Shown piece by piece: positions 8,432-13,144 of a stretch of DNA of 13,144 bases. Source of the stretch: Euperipatoides rowelli (taxonomy: Eukaryota > Onychophora > Udeonychophora > Euonychophora > Peripatopsidae); the NCBI GenBank assembly GCA_003024985.2, contig PXIH01S0020802.1, one strand, 5' to 3'. Each line of letters opens with the position of its first letter. Position 1 is the stretch's first letter. The translations under genes were made by a program, and so were the position numbers. The notes under the pieces were generated by a model, which ran no database searches, was not told the origin of the DNA, and was given only the letters and a program-made list of their open reading frames with translations.

Positions 8432-8439
8432 GTCTAAAG
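8432..8439. repeat. Target-site duplication, right copy (GTCTAAAG)
   Basis: Eight bases immediately follow the CTG end of the MITE and are identical to 8094-8101. The exact position next to a CTG end is what makes the match meaningful, because an unplaced 8-mer match in 330 bp alone would be weaker evidence. Confidence 0.65.
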
Positions 8440-8866
8440 TAAGCTATAACAACTTTATTTTCAGAAACCTAAAAATACGATTTTTTATTGTCAAAATAAA
8501 AAGATAATTTAATGCAAATATAATTTTTGATGTAGTAATCCCTACATTATTTTTGCCTTTGTAACTGATTTATGTCAATTAAAATAATTAAAGTTTTCTT
8601 GTATAGTGTATTTCTAATTAATTAATAATAATAGATAGTAGATACTGTAATTTTATAAGGTGAATTTTTACTATGTCTTTTGTAATTGAATACACATTAC
8701 ATTAGTAATCTTATAAATTATTTTTCTGAAATTTAAAAAAAAATAGCTTTTCTTTTATTTGTTCATCTAAACTTAAAACTCTTGTTTTGAAAGTTAAATT
8801 GCAATTTTATTGTTATTTTGCCCTGAATAATTTACGATTTATTTGTCTGTGTATTTTATTATTATG
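8440..8866. other. AT-rich spacer, no gene seen
   Basis: There are stops in every frame and abundant AATTAAT words. The far end may contain eroded upstream parts of the LINE reverse transcriptase, but no motif can be recognised before about 8867. Confidence 0.5.
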
Positions 8867-8971
8867 CAACAAGGCCCAATCTTAATATTGACTCTAAAGA
8901 TTTGAGCTATTATTGCCATAAAAATAATAATAAAAACTTGCAACTAATTGTAATTATTTATTTTAAATTAA

Positions 8972-9763
8972 ATCAACAGTATCATAAATAAATATATTTT
9001 ATTCTTGCTAATTATTGTCCATGATTTTCTAATAAGATCATTTAAAATAAATAAGGCAAATCTTACAAAATGTATTTTCCTTTGAATTAGACAAAGGCTT
9101 AAAAAAGATAACTTGGATAAATTCAGCATTACATTTAATAATTGTGAAATTGTTGCTACAGAATCAATATTATCTGTGGTCAACACATATAAATGAAATA
9201 GAAAAAAAAGCTATGTATCTAAATAAACATTTGTCTAGACTGAATTTTTGGTTACCTTTACATGAATTGTGCTTGATCTACAACTCAATAATTGCATCGA
9301 AATTGAACTATTGTGACACGGTGGGAAATTACTCCAGGATAAGTTGCAGATTGTTCTTAATACAGCGGCGTGGGCTATCGTCTTTGGCCCGGGAAGGTCG
9401 GTATTGAATTGTATGTCATTATGCCAGAAAATAAATCTCCATTTGGGTCAACTAATTTGGAAATCCATAAATAAGCAGGCACCAAAAATATTAACAGATA
9501 TAGTAAAAAACTGTGATCTAAAATATTCTTATAATACTAGACAAAAAACTAAATGTGATCTTTTTGTAAATCATAGGAATCTAAATTCAGGAAGTAGGGC
9601 ATTTGTACATTTGGCCCCTAAATTGTGGAATGAAATTCCGACTAATGTTAGGAATATGCCTTCTTTGATATCCTTCAGAAACCACTATATGAAATTTTTA
9701 TTACAAAAAAGGGATAACAGGTTAATTGTAAATTTTATATTGTATTTTTTTTGTGTGTTAACA
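8972..9763 (+). pseudogene. LINE ORF2 reverse transcriptase, C-terminal part, frameshifted
   Basis: There are three frame segments. Segment one (8972 to about 9165) carries palm/thumb-like sequence with an in-frame TGA at 9083-9085. Segment two (about 9165-9340) reads YYLWSTHINEIEKKA, LNKHLSRLNFWLPLHE, YNSIIASKLNYCDTV and NYSRIS; the YLG-like motif expected before WSTHI has been deleted at the switch. Segment three (9344-9763, stop TGA 9764-9766) reads LQIVLNTAA, INLHLGQLIWKSINKQAPK, YNTRQKTKCD, GSRAFVHLAPKLWNEIP and SLISFRNHYMKFLLQKR. The APKLWNEIP and final FRxxYxxFLL features are characteristic of the C-terminus of LINE reverse transcriptases. At least two frameshifts and one stop make it inactive, yet the last 140 codons remain open, so the insertion may be moderately young or simply lucky. 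Confidence 0.88.
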
Positions 9764-9764
9764 T

Positions 9765-9790
9765 GAGATCTTGAACAACATGAAGATCTC
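9765..9790 (+). other. LINE 3' UTR stem-loop overlapping the stop codon
   Basis: GAGATCTT (9765-9772) and AAGATCTC (9783-9790) form a perfect 8 bp stem with a 10-base loop; the stem begins at the second base of the stop codon. Some LINE reverse transcriptases recognise a 3' stem-loop followed by short tandem repeats in their own RNA. The position here, 6 bases before the terminal ATTAC repeats, fits that arrangement. The function is inferred from the family, not shown. Confidence 0.6.
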
Positions 9791-9796
9791 TAGATA

Positions 9797-9811
9797 ATTA
9801 CATTACATTAC
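9797..9811 (+). repeat. LINE 3'-terminal tandem repeat (ATTAC)3
   Basis: Three exact ATTAC units follow the stem-loop. Short tandem repeats in place of a poly-A tail mark the 3' end of several LINE groups (CR1, L2 and relatives). The sequence afterwards shows no further LINE resemblance, so this is taken as the element's terminus. Confidence 0.6.
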
Positions 9812-10096
9812 TTCATGGTTGTAACAGTGGCCAAATGTACTGACTTATCACTAGATCTACTGATTTTAATTTAAAAACCTACTTTTTTTTAACCTTTATA
9901 ATAGAATTATGGGAGCGTAATGTAGTAAGTTCAGCTGTCATTCATTAAAAATATATGAAAGTACGAAGTTTTTACAAGTACTGCAAATATAAATACAGTT
10001 ACCACTATAAAATTAAATAAAAATCTATTGACATAACATTTAATTTTTCTGATATCTTTTGTGCAGGATTAATTAAAAAACTTTTAAGCATTGTAT
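9812..10096. other. AT-rich spacer downstream of the LINE
   Basis: This spacer has no open frame or motif of note. It could hold a target-site duplication of the LINE, but the left boundary of the element is unclear, so none is called. Confidence 0.5.
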
Positions 10097-10145
10097 AAAA
10101 AAAAAAAAAAAAAAAACCGAGACGGTAAAAGCAATTTACCGTCTT
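10097..10145 (-). repeat. A20 tract beside a 10 bp perfect hairpin
   Basis: GACGGTAAA (10121-10129) pairs perfectly with TTTACCGTC (10135-10143) over a 5-base loop, and A10120:T10144 extends the stem by one pair. On the minus strand the hairpin is followed directly by TCGG and a run of 20 T. This looks superficially like a transcription terminator, but in a eukaryote it more likely reflects the end of a retroposed or structured repeat, or a Pol III-style T-run stop. No transcript can be tied to it. The minus-strand open frame spanning this region (10005-10193) is low complexity and treated as chance. Confidence 0.5.
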
Positions 10146-10595
10146 TGTAATTTTAGAATTTTTAGATGTGTATCCCACCATCCCCTCCAACATTTCCTTT
10201 CCTGTGGTACCATTGATTTACAATACCTTGCATAAAATGAATAGATTAAACCCTATTTTCTGACCCTGCTAGTTCCTTTTCCAACACCTGTTCATGTTTC
10301 CTGAAACTTGATTGGGTAATAGATTGGGCTGATGGAAGTTGTGTCTCAATGATCAAAAACGATCACAAAAGATTTATTGCATCTTTTGATTATCATAGTG
10401 TTGGTGCATAGTGGGTTTAATATATTGTAGGAGTTACAGTCCAGGGTTAAAATGGTTAGGACTGTAAAAAAAAAAAAAAAGATGCTATCCATTTTAGTTA
10501 GTCATCCTCAGTTAATGCAAAACACATTACCAGGATTAGCAATTAGGTTCTAGTGATGATGTTCTTTTGCACATTACATCACAATTAAGACACAT

Positions 10596-10605
10596 TTATA
10601 TAGGC
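10596..10605 (+). promoter_or_regulatory. TATA-box-like word (TTTATATAGG)
   Basis: TATATAG followed by GC-richer sequence lies inside the less AT-rich island. About 30 bp downstream is TCTGTTGC, a weak initiator-like site. In such AT-rich DNA TATA-like words are expected by chance, so this is only a lead. Confidence 0.12.
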
Positions 10606-10685
10606 ATTGCTCGTCTGTTGCTAAAAATGGACATGCTTTGTGTAAAATCATGCGAACTGAGATAGTCAGGCATGCGCTATTAAAA

Positions 10686-10703
10686 GACGGATATCCATCC
10701 GTC
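10686..10703. repeat. 7 bp perfect hairpin GACGGAT-ATCC-ATCCGTC
   Basis: GACGGAT (10686-10692) pairs perfectly with ATCCGTC (10697-10703) over a four-base loop. It shares the GACGG word with the hairpin at 10121-10143 and with GAGACGGATAT near 11360, so the three sites may derive from related repeats. Confidence 0.6.
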
Positions 10704-10830
10704 GTCATCCATAACAGGTGAAAAAAATCCAACTTTTACGTAGAGCGCCGTTTGCCTTCCAGCTTGTTAGCTATTGAACCAATCATCTTAGGTTTTCTAA
10801 GTAGAGTAGACACACTGTTGTATTGTCCTA

Positions 10831-11690
10831 ATTGATTTTAGTTTGAAAACATCATATTTCAATAATTGTTTTTATATTTTCAAATTGATTTAATTAATTT
10901 TAAAATTATTATAAGCAAATTATTAAAAAATAAAAAAAAAAAAAAAAAAAAGCGTATTTGAAATGGAATTTTTTTTTTAAAAAAAATACTTTATTCATAA
11001 TAAATGGAAATGAAAAAATAGGAATAGTCTACACACATTTTAACCACAATCTTATACACTTAGTTTATTTTAATTTGACTACATTTTTATAATGTGGATT
11101 TTAAATAATTTTACTATTTTTATAAGTTTTCCATTTAAAATAAAAGTTTCTAAATAAGTAAAACTAAAATATTTTACATAATAGGCTACTAGACGTTTAT
11201 TGGAATTTATTCATTCTGATAACGTAAAACTAAAAACCATAACAACTGTTGGAAATAAGAAGAGGAATATGATTGGCTATTGTATAGGGCAATTTCATTG
11301 ATTATGGACCAACCCTGCATAAAAGTATAAACACATTAACACAAATATCTCTGTTCTTTGAGACGGATATACGGAGTGAAAACCTGTTGCGTAAAAAGTA
11401 TAAATGAGCCTTTACAGTGGCCTCCCTGCAGGATNACAAGTAGCCTAATATAAATAATTAATGACATCTTGTCTTTTTTGATGCCTCATAATATTCTGGT
11501 TTATTGTTACTTGTAATAGAAATATAATAAGTTACACATGGATAATATAAATTGATATTAAAATATAAACTATAAATAAAAAGAAAAATGTATTGCTCTG
11601 CTTTAGAAGTCTAATATAGCTTTCCAAAAAAAAAATTATCAGCTTTTTGTGCTAAAATATTTTAACCCCTCATTTTAATTTAATAAGCTG
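10831..11690. other. AT-rich spacer with A20 tract, no gene seen
   Basis: A run of 20 A lies at 10932-10951. A less AT-rich patch at about 11260-11440 holds ATTGGCTATTG (reverse CCAAT-like), GCATAAAAGTATAAACAC (TATA-like) and a single N at 11435. No reading frame is attached to it, so a promoter is not called. Confidence 0.45.
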
Positions 11691-11691
11691 T

Positions 11692-11852
11692 CATGTGATG
11701 TTTTGTACAGGTTAGGTGTGAGCCATAGTTTATTGTTCTTAACCTGGTTGATATACTGTTTAGCCTGTTATACTGTCAGTTGGTTATCCTCGTGGGGTCG
11801 GCAGTATTTCTGACCGGTACGATACGAATAAACTATTCTCTCTCTTTTTTAG
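11692..11852 (+). other. Possible solo-LTR or transcript 3'-end remnant
   Basis: A less AT-rich block begins with TGTGATG, runs through GGTTAGGTGTGAGCC and CCTCGTGGGGTCGGCAG, and ends with ACCGGTACGATACG followed by the polyadenylation signal AATAAA (11827-11832), CTATT and a TCTCTCTCTT tract. Polyadenylation signal followed by a pyrimidine-rich segment is typical of the R-U5 part of LTRs and also of gene 3' ends. No second LTR, primer-binding site or polypurine tract was found, and the block matches no family I can name. Confidence 0.3.
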
Positions 11853-12225
11853 ATGTTAACCATTTGATAGTAATTCTTACTACGGTAATATTTGAATACA
11901 TTTTTTTTTAGATATTAATTAGAAATTTGATAGCCTTATAATATTTTTGCTCAAAAGAAGTTGCATGATTATATTGGGTATTTTTTTACAATTGAAAATA
12001 TACAGTATTGGTAGCCTACATAAAACAAATTCCGCTCAAAGATAAACACGTAAAGATGAAGAGATCAGTTTCAAAAATGGGAGGAGAAATATTTATATGT
12101 AATCTATTTCATAGAGAACTGATAAAGGTGTATGCTTGTTAAATTTAAATTTTATTTATTTAATTTCAATATTATATAAAAACAATAAAATTATTTTATT
12201 TCTTATCATATTAGCTATAATTTAG
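11853..12225. other. AT-rich spacer, no gene seen
   Basis: Short T-runs and one TAGCCTA word (12012-12018) are present. No open frame, hairpin or RNA gene is supported. Confidence 0.6.
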
Positions 12226-12235
12226 GTAGGCCTAC
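12226..12235. repeat. 10 bp perfect palindrome GTAGGCCTAC
   Basis: A perfect palindrome, and the fullest form of the TAGGCTA/TAGCCTA word family scattered through the window. No function can be assigned. Confidence 0.6.
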
Positions 12236-12239
12236 TATA

Positions 12240-12350
12240 TTGTTAGTTAAAGGCACATCTACAAAGAAAGAACTCGCCTGATTTAATTTCTGCTTGTCCT
12301 CCTGAAGCATTCGGAGTCATCGAAATGGTGGCATCAATTTTGATTTTTAT
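12240..12350. other. Less AT-rich island, open on both strands, unrecognised
   Basis: About 110 bases with balanced composition. The minus strand is open for about 42 codons, including DATISMTPNASGGQAEIKSG and EFFLCRC. The plus strand is open in one frame through SPDLISACPPEAFGVIEM. Neither has a start, a splice pair or a known motif. It could be a fragment of an unknown repeat or an exon shard; no gene is called. Confidence 0.25.
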
Positions 12351-12539
12351 AAAAACTACCCTCAATTATTTTTTTTCCACTCTCATGCCTAAAATTTGTA
12401 ACTTTACACTACTAAACCTAACCTTATAAATACGCATGTATTACTTTAAATTCTATTTTACATGATATTAAACTTATTTCTGGCTTCGTTTTATGAGTTT
12501 TTCTATACCAGTTGTAGTGTCTCCAAACCGGAGAACATC

Positions 12540-12990
12540 TTTTATGAAGAGATGCGTAAATTTAGCATTTTCTATAAAATGCTATAAAACGCTAAATGTC
12601 ATAAAATTTCTGTAAAATGTTAAAATTTTAAACGATATTTTTCTAAAATTCTTTAAACTTGAAAAAGATCAAGATATTTGAGACCGTAAAATTTAATTTA
12701 AGAAATTAATGCATTAATGATGCACAGATCCTATGAAATAAAATGGCTGAACAAAATTGAAAATGTTTTTAAAATTGTCGTAAATATACTTGAGACCAGA
12801 TTTTTAAAGACACCATGTTAAAAATTGCTCCATCTATTTCTAAATTGTGTTGATAAATTCATATTCTTAGCACTAATATTTAAAAAATTCTACAAAATGC
12901 CATAGAATTATTTAATTAATGCTATAAAATGCTAAATTTATACTGTATTGTTTAATGCTAAATTTTGAAAATATAAATGCTAAAAGCCGT
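12540..12990. repeat. Dispersed TAAAATGCTAAA word family with a 9 bp hairpin
   Basis: Words of the form (A)TAAAATGCTA or TTTAATGCTAAAT recur at about 12563-12596, 12610-12625, 12893-12903, 12921-12937 and 12951-12985. Two of the words form a perfect hairpin: TAGCATTTT (12563-12571) with AAAATGCTA (12576-12584), loop CTAT. The pattern suggests an eroded minisatellite with a unit of roughly 10-12 bases in mixed orientation. Confidence 0.55.
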
Positions 12991-13144
12991 ATCCCTAATT
13001 ATAATATCATAACTATTAACAATTCCATTATTTAATAAAAATTAAATGTTTAAAATGTGTATCTAAATGAAAATTTGAGTACAATTAGTGAATGGGACTG
13101 TAGTGATCTGTTTTAAAGTGGTTTATCAATGATTTTTTTTTTTT

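Larger units (their letters stand above)
8094..8439. mobile_element. hAT-like MITE, 330 bp, with 8 bp target-site duplication
   Basis: The left end CAGGGGTAAACAATCCGGC at 8102 matches the CAGGGGT start typical of many hAT transposon terminal inverted repeats, followed by a GC-rich subterminal patch. The eight bases just before it, GTCTAAAG (8094-8101), recur exactly at 8432-8439, directly after ...GATTTCTG. GTCTAAAG fits the hAT target preference nTnnnnAn. The right end (GAATGATTTCTG) is a decayed inverted copy of the left: against the expected GATTGTTTACCCCTG it matches 9 of 12 positions after a 3-base gap. The element would be 8102-8431, carries no transposase, and contains a T-run at 8230-8245. 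Family assignment within hAT is not possible. Confidence 0.65.
8867..9811 (+). mobile_element. 5'-truncated non-LTR retrotransposon (LINE), 3' end preserved
   Basis: The element comprises the last part of a LINE reverse-transcriptase ORF plus a short 3' UTR. QQGPIL at 8867-8884 looks like the remnant of the PQGS-ILGPLLF motif, and KDLSYYCH at 8896-8919 like the following YINDL region, in another frame. From 8972 the match is clearer: NSIINK, VHDF, FKINKANLTKCIF, RLKKDNLDKFSITFNNCE. It then shifts frame to WSTHINEIEKKA and ends with a long C-terminal domain. The catalytic YADD box is not recognisable and the endonuclease is absent. The 3' end appears to be at three ATTAC repeats (9797-9811) after a stem-loop. 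The C-terminal motifs and short-repeat end suggest the CR1/L2/Jockey-related group; the clade is inference. Confidence 0.85.
10200..10830. other. Less AT-rich island without recognised gene
   Basis: The base composition is more balanced than in the surroundings. It contains an A-run near 10466-10480, a TTTATATAGG word at 10596-10605, a hairpin at 10686-10703, an AACAGGTGAAA donor-like word near 10713, and a TTTGCCTTCCAG acceptor-like word at 10750-10761. An open plus-strand stretch (about 10722-10833) reads SSLLAIEPIILGFLSRVDTL, but matches nothing I know. It may be a decayed repeat or host sequence under some constraint; no gene is called. Confidence 0.4.

Noticed and set aside
8968-9186. 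72-codon minus-strand open frame
   Set aside because: It lies antisense to the LINE reverse-transcriptase remnant, which explains the sequence; it is a shadow frame.
10005-10193. 62-codon minus-strand open frame
   Set aside because: It includes a phenylalanine run from the poly-A tract and has no recognisable domain.
10697-10835. Exon between the acceptor-like TTTGCCTTCCAG and a downstream donor
   Set aside because: The open stretch ends in a stop without a good donor, and the peptide has no recognisable similarity.
11260-11400. Core promoter (CCAAT-like, TATA-like and GAGACGG words)
   Set aside because: These words are common in AT-rich DNA and no transcript or reading frame starts downstream.
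1-13144. tRNA, rRNA or CRISPR features
   Set aside because: No A/B box pair with a cloverleaf, no rRNA-like sequence and no regularly spaced identical repeats were seen on either strand.

Overview
This is a 13.1 kb, strongly AT-rich window (roughly 70-75% A+T by eye) from an animal genome, most likely an invertebrate and perhaps an arthropod such as a decapod crustacean. The assignment rests on decayed eukaryotic retrotransposons (a Copia-type gag-protease and a non-LTR LINE), a rolling-circle-type repeat, a hAT-type MITE, long homopolymer runs, isolated single N bases (1915, 6747, 7757, 11435), and the absence of any long intact reading frame. Nothing looks prokaryotic. The taxon below metazoan level is inference.

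Layout: 1-135 is a TATA/CTGTATA simple repeat. 184-290 is a GC-rich island with two hairpins. 625-636 is a perfect CRE-like palindrome. 890-1320 is a repeat fragment resembling a rolling-circle (Helitron/Helentron) element, containing a diverged internal duplication and a 3' hairpin. 1320-5130 is mostly featureless AT-rich DNA with a strong small hairpin at 3117-3157. 5134-6184 is a dead Copia-type gag-protease, still readable in pieces in several frames and including an intact CCHC zinc-knuckle pattern. 6700-6800 is a less AT-rich patch that can be read as a plus-strand exon with good splice signals, or as a minus-strand Myb/SANT-like relic; the two readings compete. 6901-7420 is a decayed tandem repeat with a period of about 122-142 bp. 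8094-8439 is a 330 bp hAT-like MITE with an exact 8 bp target-site duplication. 8867-9811 is a 5'-truncated, frameshifted LINE whose 3' end seems complete, with a stem-loop and three ATTAC repeats. 9812-13144 is AT-rich DNA holding several hairpins, a less AT-rich island at about 10200-10830, a possible LTR or transcript 3' end at 11692-11852, an unexplained less AT-rich island at 12240-12350 and a family of TAAAATGCTA words at 12540-12990.

No intact protein-coding gene is supported. The window is best read as intergenic or deep-intronic DNA built from old transposon insertions. The most useful observations are the complete MITE with its target-site duplication, the LINE 3' terminus, the Copia gag-protease fossil, the ambiguous exon/SANT patch, and the roughly tenfold excess of the word TAGGCTA/TAGCCTA.
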